From UBA6115 sp964534515 (GTDB lineage: Bacteria > Bacillota > Clostridia > Christensenellales > Aristaeellaceae): a stretch of DNA of 18,546 nt. The notes under the pieces are model-generated. The model had not been told where the DNA came from and did not search any database. It was given only the letters and a program-made list of their open reading frames with translations. The stretch is taken from positions 1 to 18,546 of the forward strand of contig CAZHPW010000043.1 in the NCBI GenBank assembly GCA_964534515.1, given 5' to 3'. Shown piece by piece: positions 1 through 7,106 of this stretch (position 1 is its first letter; every line of letters starts with the position of its first letter). The translations under genes and the position numbers were made by a program.

Positions 1-241
1 CATGGCGGTTGCGGTTGACCAGGTTGCCAATGTCATGCAGGTAGCCCGCGACCGCGGCCAATTCGCCGTCCCGCTCGCTGTGGCCGGTTTTGCTCAGGAT
101 GTCCCTGGCGGTGACCGCCACCTTGGTGACATGGGCAAAGCTGTGCTCGGTATAGCCGATGACCTTTAAGGACTCATCCGATTTTTGTATATAGGCGCGC
201 ACCGCCGGGTTGCGCTTGACGTCTTCAAGGGTAATGCTCAT
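1..241 (-). CDS. HD-domain phosphohydrolase, 5' part only (runs off the left edge)
   Basis: Only the first 80 codons are in the window; the gene continues past base 1. The ATG at 241-239 follows a good ribosome binding site (AAAGGAGAG on the minus strand, 6 bases before the ATG). The translation carries the HD-superfamily signature: His33 and His37 in EHSFAHV, then His69-Asp70 in GYLHDIGN, with Asn76 and His80 following as in many HDIG proteins. These residues bind the metal ions used for phosphoester hydrolysis in this family. Small HD proteins act on nucleotides, cyclic dinucleotides or other phosphoesters, and the substrate cannot be told from the N-terminus. It lies 59 bases downstream of the GH29 gene on the same strand with no terminator visible between, so co-transcription is possible. 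I see no signal peptide, so it is probably cytoplasmic. Confidence 0.82.
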   Translation of the reverse strand, partial: MSITLEDVKRNPAVRAYIQKSDESLKVIGYTEHSFAHVTKVAVTARDILSKTGHSERDGELAAVAGYLHDIGNLVNRNRH

Positions 242-275
242 TGTTCTCTCCTTTTGGGGTTTGGTTCACATGAGC

Positions 276-281
276 AATATA
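276..281 (-). promoter_or_regulatory. possible -10 element (TATATT) for the HD-domain gene
   Basis: The 59-base gap between the GH29 stop and the HD-gene start contains TATATT on the minus strand, 34 bases before the ATG. No good -35 and no TG extension are present, so this is weak. The HD gene may equally be read through from the GH29 promoter. Confidence 0.2.
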
Positions 282-300
282 CCCGGAAAGCGTAAATAAA

Positions 301-1932
301 TCAGGCCAACCTCTTGATGTAGACCTCGCCTCTGATGCCGTGCATCCCGTCCAGCTTGCTCAGCGCGTGAAACCCCATCCGTCCGTAAAGCCCGCCGATG
401 TTGAGGTGGTAGGAATGGGGCTCCTCCCCCGGGGTTAAGTAGGCTTCCTGGCGGATGTCGTTGATGGTCATCCAGGCTTCCTCGATGCCCAGGTTCTGGT
501 GGCTGTCCTCATGCAGCCTGAAGGTGATGAGGTACTGCCCGGCTTGGGTGATGAAGCGGTCCAAGGGGAAGGAAAAGCGCGCCTTGAGGCATTTTCTGTC
601 ATACAGCTCCGTGCCAAAGTCGCCCACCAGCTGCTCACCTGGCAGGTTTTTAACAAAAGGCGCGGGGCGCTTGCCCACGTTGTAAAGCGCGATTTTTCTC
701 AGCAGCGGCTGACCCACCGAGTTGACAACGACCAGGCGAACCTTCTCAGGACGCACCGGCTCAAAATAATCTATTTTCTTATGCCCAATGGCGCTGCCGG
801 TGGACAAGACCTGCCAAGTGCCGCCTATCAGGGCTTCCACCCGGTACTCCCGCACACGCTCACCCTTTTTGATGTCCTCCATCAGGAAGATGTGGTCAAA
901 GACAGTTCCGGGCTCAAGGCTCAGTTCAATGACCGAGCCCTTGCCCCTTCCATCAAGGACGGGCTTGTCAAAGCGGCGCTTGATTTCCTCGCCGAATTCC
1001 TTCATGCGCGCCATGTCCTCTTTGATGATGTGCCCCTTGGGGTGGGGCGCCTGGTTGATGAGAAGCACCGCGCCATGGCCGACGGAATTGTAATACATGC
1101 CCATTAGCTCATCCAGGCTTCTTAGGGGGTTTTCAGCCAGGTTCTCATGATACCCCCAGTCCGCGCGGAGGCGGGCATCGCACTCCAGCGGCAGCCAGAC
1201 ATCCCCATGGGGTGTGCCCTGGCGCTGGGTGGCGACGCCGGTCTTGGCGTCCTCAAAGCGCACCGCGTTCCAGGCAGGGTCAGAGGCATAGCCCTCCTCC
1301 TGCCCCACCCAGCGGATGGTGGCAAAGCGGCTCTGGAAGACCATGGCACGGGGGGCATAGCGGCGCAGGATGTCGGCGACGTCAATGTTCAGGGAGCCGT
1401 CAAACCAGACCTCCACCACATCGCCGTAGCGGCTGAGCAACTCAGTGAGCCACTGGCGGTAGATGCGGTCATATTCCTCCTGGAATACGGGGTCACGGGC
1501 GATGCCGGCCTGGGCCACGTTCATCACCATGGTGTCAGCCGCCAGGTAGATGCCCAGGCGGATGCCCGCCTTCTCGCAAGAGGCGGCCAAATCGCGCACC
1601 ACGTCACCCCGGCCGTTTTGGTAGGGAATCTGCTTCATGCCAAAGTCGCCCGCGTTTGTTTGCCAGGCGCAGAAGCCCAGGGCATGCTTGGCCACAAACA
1701 TCAGGTACTTGGCGCCCAGGTCCAGGGCGGACTGCACCCATTGGTCGGTATCCAGACGCTCACAGGTGCACCGGGCCAGGAGTTCCTTTTGATAGGCCTT
1801 GTCCATGACCCTGGCCTCATCAATTTCCTGGTACCAGCCCATGGGGAACCAATGGATGAACAAGCCCAGTTCCATGTCCTGCCAGGCCATTTGTTGTGGG
1901 GTAGGAACCGCAAGACTGACTCTCTCAGACAT
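301..1932 (-). CDS. GH29 alpha-L-fucosidase-like glycoside hydrolase, divergent
   Basis: Predicted 543-residue enzyme of the GH29 family, which removes alpha-linked L-fucose from glycans by a retaining mechanism. The catalytic nucleophile is visible as Asp178 in the WFDGS motif, in a (beta/alpha)8 domain of about 320 residues. A downstream LECDARLR segment matches the PxECD region that supplies the acid/base Glu in one GH29 subgroup. After the barrel comes a beta-sandwich segment (VFDHIFLMEDIKKGERVREY) typical of GH29, then about 110 extra residues. I chose the ATG at 1932 rather than the in-frame TTG at 1947 because GGGAG sits 6 bases before it. No signal peptide is seen, so it probably acts in the cytoplasm on imported oligosaccharides. 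Odd points: KHALGF replaces the usual KHHDGF, and FIHWFP replaces the usual FIHxG segment. Specificity may therefore not be plain fucose. Confidence 0.8.
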   Translation of the reverse strand: MSERVSLAVPTPQQMAWQDMELGLFIHWFPMGWYQEIDEARVMDKAYQKELLARCTCERLDTDQWVQSALDLGAKYLMFVAKHALGFCAWQTNAGDFGMKQIPYQNGRGDVVRDLAASCEKAGIRLGIYLAADTMVMNVAQAGIARDPVFQEEYDRIYRQWLTELLSRYGDVVEVWFDGSLNIDVADILRRYAPRAMVFQSRFATIRWVGQEEGYASDPAWNAVRFEDAKTGVATQRQGTPHGDVWLPLECDARLRADWGYHENLAENPLRSLDELMGMYYNSVGHGAVLLINQAPHPKGHIIKEDMARMKEFGEEIKRRFDKPVLDGRGKGSVIELSLEPGTVFDHIFLMEDIKKGERVREYRVEALIGGTWQVLSTGSAIGHKKIDYFEPVRPEKVRLVVVNSVGQPLLRKIALYNVGKRPAPFVKNLPGEQLVGDFGTELYDRKCLKARFSFPLDRFITQAGQYLITFRLHEDSHQNLGIEEAWMTINDIRQEAYLTPGEEPHSYHLNIGGLYGRMGFHALSKLDGMHGIRGEVYIKRLA

Positions 1933-1961
1933 AATTTGCTCCCACAAAATAATTTTTGCTT

Positions 1962-1967
1962 ATTATA
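1962..1967 (-). promoter_or_regulatory. -10 element of the GH29 gene promoter (TATAAT)
   Basis: A perfect TATAAT on the minus strand lies 29 bases upstream of the chosen GH29 start. The -35 is weak (TGTCCA at 18 bases at best). A 10-base perfect palindrome GCCCCGGGGC (1992-2001) lies just upstream, about where a -35 or an operator would sit. A regulator could bind there, but that is a guess. Confidence 0.5.
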
Positions 1968-2024
1968 CATGAACCACCCCTGCTTTGGACAGCCCCGGGG
2001 CAAGATTTCACCCACCGGCAGCGC

Positions 2025-2053
2025 GTGACGAACATGTCCGGCTGTGTTAAGAT
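2025..2053 (+). promoter_or_regulatory. promoter of the radical SAM / RNase E/G / miaB operon
   Basis: GTGACG (2025-2030) as -35, a 17-base spacer, and TAAGAT (2048-2053) as -10. TGT stands directly before the -10 (TGn extension). Transcription would start near 2060, leaving a leader of about 25 bases before the TTG start. It is divergent from the GH29 promoter. Confidence 0.6.
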
Positions 2054-2072
2054 GAAAGAACCGTTTTTTGAT

Positions 2073-2077
2073 GGAGG
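2073..2077 (+). promoter_or_regulatory. ribosome binding site that fixes the TTG start of the TIGR03960 gene
   Basis: GGAGG within TGGAGGAAG, 6 bases before the TTG at 2084. No ATG in this frame lies nearby with a comparable site, so the TTG start is well supported. Confidence 0.75.
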
Positions 2078-2083
2078 AAGACT

Positions 2084-3928
2084 TTGAACAAGGAACAATT
2101 GCAGCGCCTGGAAGCACTGATGGAGCAGGTACAAAAGCCTGCCCGGTATACGGGCGGGGAGGTCAACAGCGTCAGGAAGGATTGGGCCAACAAAACCACC
2201 TTCTGCTTTGCCTTCCCCGACAACTATGAGGTGGCGATGAGCCACCTGGGCATGAAGGTGCTGTATGAGACGGTCAACCTGGAAGATGACCTGTTGTGCG
2301 AGCGCGCGATGATGCCCTGGGTGGACATGGCTGACAGCATGAAGGAGCAGGGCATCCCCCTGTTTTCCCTGGAAAGCCGCAGGGCATTGAGCGAGTTTGA
2401 TGTGGTGGGCTTCACCCTGCAGTATGAGATGAGCTACACCAATATCCTGTCCATGCTGGACCTTGGCGGCATCGCCCTTCAAAATAAGGACAGGGATGAA
2501 AACGCCCCCATTGTCATCGCGGGCGGCCCTTGTGCCTTTAACCCCGAGCCCCTGGCTGACATCATCGACGCCTTTTTGATGGGCGACGGCGAAACCGCGA
2601 CCAACGAGATGCTGCGCGCGGTTGGTTCCGGGCGCAAAAACAACTTGAGCCGCCGGCAGATTTTGGAAAGCCTGGCGCAGATTCCGGGCGTGTACGTGCC
2701 CGCGCTGTATGAGGCACGCTACCATGAGGACGGCACCCTGGCCTCCTTTGAACCGACAACGGACATGGCGCAGAAAACCATCCGCAAGCGCATTGAACTG
2801 GACCTGGACAACGCGCCCTTCCCCAAGACCATTCCCCTGCCCTTCACCGAAGCCGTCCACGACCGGATTGTGCTGGAGGTGATGCGCGGCTGCACCCGCG
2901 GCTGCCGTTTCTGCCAGGCGGGCATGCTCTACCGTCCGGTGCGCGAGCGCAGCCCCGAAAAACTGCTGGAATTGGCGCAGAGCCTGTTTGACAGCACGGG
3001 CTATGAGGAAATGAGCCTGTCCAGCCTGTCAACGGGCGACTACACCTGCCTGATGGAGTTAATCGGCGGGCTCAATGAGCAGTTCAAGGATAAGATGGTC
3101 GCCCTCTCCCTGCCCAGCTTGCGCATTGACAACAAATTACAGGACGCGCTGACAGATACCGCCCAGGTCAAGAAATCCGGCCTGACCCTGGCCCCGGAAG
3201 CCGGGACGCAGCGGCTGCGCGACGTCATCAACAAGGGCGTGACCGAGGTAGACCTGATGCGCTCGGTGAGCGAGGCCTTTGAAGCCGGATGGAGCCAGGT
3301 CAAATTGTACTTTATGATTGGCCTGCCCACCGAGCGGGATGAGGACCTGCTGGGCATTGCCGACCTGGCGCGTAAAGTGGTCGCCGCCTATTACGCCCTG
3401 CCCCGGGAAAAACGAGCCAAGGGCTTGAAAGTGGTGGTCAGCGCCTCCACCTTTGTGCCCAAGCCCTTTACCCCCTTCCAATGGGCGGCGCAGGACACCC
3501 TGCCCGAAATCAAGAGAAAGCAATTGTTGCTGCGTGAAGCGCTGCGCATCAAGGGCGTGACCTTCAACTGGCACGACCCGGAGACCAGCTTCCTGGAAGC
3601 CTGCTTTGCCAGGGGTGACAGGCGGCTGGGACAGGTTCTCCTGCGCGCTTATGAACTGGGCTGCCGCCTGGACGGCTGGAATGAGCATTTCAAGTATGAC
3701 GCCTGGCTGCAGGCCTTCTCCGACACGGGGCTTGACCCCCATTTCTACGCCAACCGCGTGCGCACCAAGAACGAGCTTCTGCCCTGGGATTTTGTGGACA
3801 TCGGCGTCACCAAGGCCTACTTGTGGCTGGAGAACGAGCGCGCGGGCAAGGAGCAGACCACACCTGATTGCCGGCTGGGCTGCGAAGGCTGCGGACTTAG
3901 ACGCTTTGACGGGGTGTGCCTGCCATGA
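2084..3928 (+). CDS. TIGR03960-family radical SAM protein (B12-binding-like N-terminus)
   Basis: A 614-residue protein. The N-terminal 200 or so residues resemble the cobalamin-binding Rossmann fold found in many radical SAM enzymes (FPDNYEVAMSHLG, then IAGGPCAFNPEPL and GDGE), but I see no DxHxxG motif, so any cobalamin would be bound without the usual His ligand. The radical SAM core follows, with the CX3CX2C cluster motif at Cys270, Cys274 and Cys277 (GCTRGCRFC), which binds the [4Fe-4S] cluster that cleaves SAM. The last 20 residues carry four more cysteines (596, 600, 603 and 612), which could hold a second cluster. Radical SAM proteins of this family occur beside a DUF2344 protein and an RNase E/G in many Clostridia, as here. 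The substrate is unknown to me; a role in RNA or ribosome modification is inference from the neighbours. Start is TTG; the stop overlaps the next start (ATGA). Confidence 0.9.
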   Translation: MNKEQLQRLEALMEQVQKPARYTGGEVNSVRKDWANKTTFCFAFPDNYEVAMSHLGMKVLYETVNLEDDLLCERAMMPWVDMADSMKEQGIPLFSLESRRALSEFDVVGFTLQYEMSYTNILSMLDLGGIALQNKDRDENAPIVIAGGPCAFNPEPLADIIDAFLMGDGETATNEMLRAVGSGRKNNLSRRQILESLAQIPGVYVPALYEARYHEDGTLASFEPTTDMAQKTIRKRIELDLDNAPFPKTIPLPFTEAVHDRIVLEVMRGCTRGCRFCQAGMLYRPVRERSPEKLLELAQSLFDSTGYEEMSLSSLSTGDYTCLMELIGGLNEQFKDKMVALSLPSLRIDNKLQDALTDTAQVKKSGLTLAPEAGTQRLRDVINKGVTEVDLMRSVSEAFEAGWSQVKLYFMIGLPTERDEDLLGIADLARKVVAAYYALPREKRAKGLKVVVSASTFVPKPFTPFQWAAQDTLPEIKRKQLLLREALRIKGVTFNWHDPETSFLEACFARGDRRLGQVLLRAYELGCRLDGWNEHFKYDAWLQAFSDTGLDPHFYANRVRTKNELLPWDFVDIGVTKAYLWLENERAGKEQTTPDCRLGCEGCGLRRFDGVCLP

Positions 3929-4578
3929 AGATGCTGGTCGTATTTGAAAAAACAGGCGCGCACCGCTTTTTGGGGCATCTGGACCTGCAGCGCGCCATGC
4001 AGCGGGCGCTCAGAAGGAGCAGGCTGCCGGTCGTCTATTCCCAGGGCTTTAACCCCCACCTGCTGCTGAGCTTCGCAGCACCCCTGTCCGTTGGCATTGA
4101 GGGCGAGCGGGAAATCATGGAGCTGCCTGTCAGCGCCATCATGTCGGAGCAGAATTTCTTAAACCAGCTCAACCCCAACCTGCCGGAAGGCATGAAGGCC
4201 AAGGACGCGAAGCTGCTGGAGGATGAGGTGGCCCCTGCCATGGCCAGGCTGGCCGCGGCGGTCTACCGCCTCACCCCGTATGAGGACGCGCCCAAACTGT
4301 TTGACGCGGTGCCCGAATTCCTCAAGCAGAGCACTTTGCCTTACACCAAGAAAACCAAATCCGGCGAGCGCGAGGATGACTTCAGGCCGCTTTTATACAA
4401 CCTGAGCGTCAAGGACGGCAGCCTGGCGGCTGTCTTGGCCATCACGGAAAAGGGCACCGGCAAGCCGGACCAATTGTTAAGCCTGCTGTCCACCTTTGCG
4501 GGTGTTGAAGCACCCAGGATGAGAATCACGCGCACCGCCCTCTTGGATGAGCGCTTTGTGCCCCTGGAGAAGCCTTGA
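3925..4578 (+). CDS. TIGR03936-family radical SAM-associated protein (DUF2344)
   Basis: A 217-residue protein matching the TIGR03936/DUF2344 family. Typical segments are the start MKMLVVFEKTGAHRFLGHLD, then QRALRRSRLPVVYSQGFNPH and LSVGIEGEREIMELPV. It has no CX3CX2C motif and is not itself a radical SAM enzyme. In this family it is nearly always encoded directly after, or fused to, the TIGR03960 protein, so it is probably a substrate-binding or partner subunit. The ATG at 3925 overlaps the upstream stop by 4 bases (ATGA), suggesting translational coupling; a GTG at 3916 would add three residues and is less likely. Its own stop overlaps the next gene's TTG start (TTGA). Biochemical function is not known. 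Confidence 0.9.
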   Translation: MKMLVVFEKTGAHRFLGHLDLQRAMQRALRRSRLPVVYSQGFNPHLLLSFAAPLSVGIEGEREIMELPVSAIMSEQNFLNQLNPNLPEGMKAKDAKLLEDEVAPAMARLAAAVYRLTPYEDAPKLFDAVPEFLKQSTLPYTKKTKSGEREDDFRPLLYNLSVKDGSLAAVLAITEKGTGKPDQLLSLLSTFAGVEAPRMRITRTALLDERFVPLEKP

Positions 4579-5705
4579 AAGAACTGCTGATTCGCACCAA
4601 GGGCGATTCGCCGGCCTTGGCGCTCATGAACAACAGGCTGCTTTATGAGTACTGCGAGTTAAACACAAACCAGGAGGAGCAGTCAGGCGCCATTTACCTG
4701 GGCAAGGCCGCCCGGGTAATGAAAAGCTTAAAGGCGATGTTTGTGGTCATCAAAAACGGGGTGGAAGGCTTTTTGCCTTTTGATGAGATGCTCAGTGCTC
4801 AGACCGTGCGGCCAGGCGACCCGATTTTGGTTCAAATCAAAAAGCCCGCTCAGGGCGGCAAGGCCGCTTTTTTGACCCAGGACATCACCCTGCCGGGGCG
4901 CTACGCCATGCTGCTGCCAAACGGCAAATACGCCCACGCCAGCAAGCGCTCAAACGACAAGCAGGCGATGAAGGCCTTGGCCCGGCGGCTGTGCCCGGAA
5001 AACATGGGCCTAGTGCTGCGCGCGAGCGCGGAAGGCGCTGAGAAAAAGGCCATTGAGCGGGAGATTGCTGCCCAAATGGAGCTCTGGCGGGATATTGAGC
5101 AAAAGGCCCAGAGAACCACGGCCCCCGCCCTGCTATTGCCCGCCCCCGGGATTATCGAGCGCCTGCTAAGAGACGTGCGCGAACTGCCCCAAAGGGTGGT
5201 CTGCGATGATGAAAAGACAGCGGCGGCCTTGAACCTGCCCTATCAGATTGAGGAAAACCCCTTTTCTTTGTACGGCGTGGAGCAGCAGCGCTATCTGGCG
5301 CTGAAACGGCGGGTATACTTACCCTCGGGCGGCCAGGTGGTCTTGGACCCCTGCGAAGCCGCGCTGCTCATTGACGTGAACACCGGCAAGGACACCGGCA
5401 AGGCCGGGGACCTGACGCTGCGCACCAATTTGGAGGCGGCAAAGGAAATCGCGCGCCTGCTTTTGTTAAGGCGGGTTGGCGGCATCATCCTGATTGACTT
5501 TATCGACATGCCCAATGACGCCCAGCGCGAAAAGGTAAAGCTGGCGCTTGAAGAGGCGCTGAGGGAAGACAGAATGTCCAGCGAGGTCCTGGGCTTTACC
5601 CGCCTTGGCCTCTTGGAAATGACCAGGCGCAGGGCTGAAAACACCCTGCCCGCACAGACCTTGACAAATGAACTTGCCCAGGAGGAAGAACCCGACCATG
5701 CGTGA
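4575..5705 (+). CDS. rng: RNase E/G family endoribonuclease, short form without zinc-link
   Basis: Endoribonuclease that cuts single-stranded RNA in mRNA turnover and rRNA/tRNA processing; 376 residues. An N-terminal region with an embedded S1 RNA-binding domain (about residues 35-115) is followed by the RNase H-like and DNase I-like parts. The two metal-binding aspartates are present: Asp267 in LIDVNTG and Asp308 in LIDFIDM (equivalents of E. coli RNase E Asp303 and Asp346). RLGLLEMTRRR closes the catalytic core. The protein ends about 27 residues later and lacks the CPxC zinc-link and the small domain through which RNase E/G normally forms dimers and tetramers. No frameshift is evident, since miaB begins at once. 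The start is TTG, with GGAG 5 bases before it, overlapping the upstream stop. It is part of the conserved TIGR03960-TIGR03936-rng set. Confidence 0.88.
   Translation: MKELLIRTKGDSPALALMNNRLLYEYCELNTNQEEQSGAIYLGKAARVMKSLKAMFVVIKNGVEGFLPFDEMLSAQTVRPGDPILVQIKKPAQGGKAAFLTQDITLPGRYAMLLPNGKYAHASKRSNDKQAMKALARRLCPENMGLVLRASAEGAEKKAIEREIAAQMELWRDIEQKAQRTTAPALLLPAPGIIERLLRDVRELPQRVVCDDEKTAAALNLPYQIEENPFSLYGVEQQRYLALKRRVYLPSGGQVVLDPCEAALLIDVNTGKDTGKAGDLTLRTNLEAAKEIARLLLLRRVGGIILIDFIDMPNDAQREKVKLALEEALREDRMSSEVLGFTRLGLLEMTRRRAENTLPAQTLTNELAQEEEPDHA
5681..5685 (+). promoter_or_regulatory. ribosome binding site supporting the internal ATG of miaB
   Basis: GGAGG inside AGGAGGAAGAA, within the last codons of rng, 12 bases before the ATG at 5698. 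The spacing is long, but an alternative ATG at 5668 has no such site, and translation from 5698 gives the usual MiaB N-terminus. Confidence 0.5.
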
Positions 5706-7095
5706 CGCCATCAGGCCGATTGACCGGGAGGAAATCATCAGCCAGGAGAACCTGGCCAGGGAAATCAAATCCCGCCCGGACCGGCCCAAAACCTATCACA
5801 TCATCACCTATGGCTGCCAGATGAACGCCCATGACTCTGAGACCTTAAGCGGTATGCTGGAGCGCATGGGCATGAGCATGACCCAGGAGAGGGATGAGGC
5901 CGACCTCATCCTGTTTAACACCTGCTGCATCCGTGACAACGCCGAGCGCAGGGCGATGGGCAACATCATCTTTACCAAGGAAATCAAAAAAAAGCGTCCG
6001 GAACTGCTGGTTGGGGTCTGCGGCTGCTTGGCCCAGCAGGACGGATTTTCGGAAAAGCTGAGAACACGCTATCCCCATGTGGACTTTAGCTTTGGCCCCG
6101 GGGAGATTTACCGCTTGCCCCAGAGGCTGTACGCCGCCCTTGAGGGACGGCGGGAGGAAGCCTTCCAGAAGGGGGAGGACAGCACGCTGTACGAAGGCCT
6201 GCCCGTCCTGCGCTCTTCCCCGTTTTTCGCCTACCTGACGGTCATGTACGGCTGTGACAACTTCTGCTCCTACTGCATCGTGCCCATGGTGCGCGGCCAG
6301 GAACGGAGCCGGGAATTGGGCCAAATTGTCAAGGAGGCCGAAGCCCTGGTCAAAGACGGCGTGCAGGAAATCATGCTGCTGGGCCAAAACGTCAACTCCT
6401 ACGGCACCGACCATGGCAAAGCCCGCTTCCATGACCTGCTGCACGCGCTGAAAGACACCGGAATCAAGCGCCTGCGCTTCATGACCAGCAACCCCAAGGA
6501 CCTCTCAGACGAACTCATCCGCGAGATGGCCGACAACCCGGCCGTCTGCCCGCAACTGCACCTGCCCGCCCAATCGGGCAGCGACGAGATGCTCAAGACC
6601 ATGAACCGCCGCTATACGCGTGAGTGGTACCTTGGCCGGGTGAAGGCCTTGAGGGACGCCATGCCCCACATTGGCCTGACCACCGACCTGATTGTGGCCT
6701 TCCCCGGAGAAACGGAGGAGCAGTTCCAGGAGACCCTGTCCCTGGTTGAGGAAGTGCGCTACGACAGCGCCTTTACTTTCATCTACTCGCCCCGAACCGG
6801 GACCACCGCGGCCAAACTGCCCGGCCGCATTGACCCGGAGGTCGCCACTGACCGCATCCAGCGCCTTATCAAGGCACAAGACCAGATTACATCCGAAGTC
6901 CTGCACAGCCTCATTGGGCAGGAGGGAAGCGTGCTGGTGGAGGGCACCTCCAAGCGCGACGGCAAGCAGTTAACCGGCAAGACCGCGCGCGGAACCGCCT
7001 GCAATTTCGCGGGCAGCACCGACCAAATCGGGCAGATTGTGCCCGTCAGATTCACCGCTCAGGGGAGCAACACACTCAAAGCGATTCAAATTTAA
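5698..7095 (+). CDS. miaB: tRNA-2-methylthio-N6-dimethylallyladenosine synthase MiaB
   Basis: Radical SAM methylthiotransferase that turns i6A37 into ms2i6A37 in tRNAs reading UNN codons; 465 residues. The three cysteines of the auxiliary [4Fe-4S] cluster lie in the N-terminal UPF0004 domain: Cys40 (YGCQMN), Cys76 (FNTCCIR) and Cys110 (GVCGCLAQ). The radical SAM cluster is Cys186, Cys190 and Cys193 (YGCDNFCSYC), followed by IVPMVRGQERSR, the hallmark of MiaB-type enzymes. A C-terminal TRAM domain (about residues 400-465) binds tRNA. I chose ATG 5698 over 5668 because of the ribosome binding site and family alignment; it overlaps the rng stop by 8 bases. MiaA, which makes its substrate, is encoded about 5 kb downstream. 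The two extra cysteines next to the conserved ones (Cys77, Cys108) are not expected to bind iron. Confidence 0.96.
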   Translation: MRDAIRPIDREEIISQENLAREIKSRPDRPKTYHIITYGCQMNAHDSETLSGMLERMGMSMTQERDEADLILFNTCCIRDNAERRAMGNIIFTKEIKKKRPELLVGVCGCLAQQDGFSEKLRTRYPHVDFSFGPGEIYRLPQRLYAALEGRREEAFQKGEDSTLYEGLPVLRSSPFFAYLTVMYGCDNFCSYCIVPMVRGQERSRELGQIVKEAEALVKDGVQEIMLLGQNVNSYGTDHGKARFHDLLHALKDTGIKRLRFMTSNPKDLSDELIREMADNPAVCPQLHLPAQSGSDEMLKTMNRRYTREWYLGRVKALRDAMPHIGLTTDLIVAFPGETEEQFQETLSLVEEVRYDSAFTFIYSPRTGTTAAKLPGRIDPEVATDRIQRLIKAQDQITSEVLHSLIGQEGSVLVEGTSKRDGKQLTGKTARGTACNFAGSTDQIGQIVPVRFTAQGSNTLKAIQI

Positions 7096-7106
7096 AGGAG
7101 AACCAC

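Noticed and set aside
1992..2001. GCCCCGGGGC palindrome in the divergent promoter region, as an operator
   Set aside because: A single 10-base GC palindrome with no second copy is not enough to call an operator in GC-rich sequence; mentioned only under the GH29 promoter.
1147..2028. A 293-codon plus-strand frame antisense to the GH29 gene
   Set aside because: The opposite strand has a clear GH29 enzyme with catalytic motif and ribosome binding site. The frame's composition (rich in His, Gln, Gly, Val) is that of a shadow frame.
1925..2860. A 311-codon minus-strand frame antisense to the TIGR03960 gene and spanning the divergent promoter region
   Set aside because: It crosses both promoters and opposes a clear radical SAM gene; no motif is recognisable.
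5640..5720. A frameshift truncating rng
   Set aside because: The reading frame runs smoothly to its stop, the next gene's ribosome binding site lies in its last codons, and I see no zinc-link or small-domain sequence in another frame nearby.
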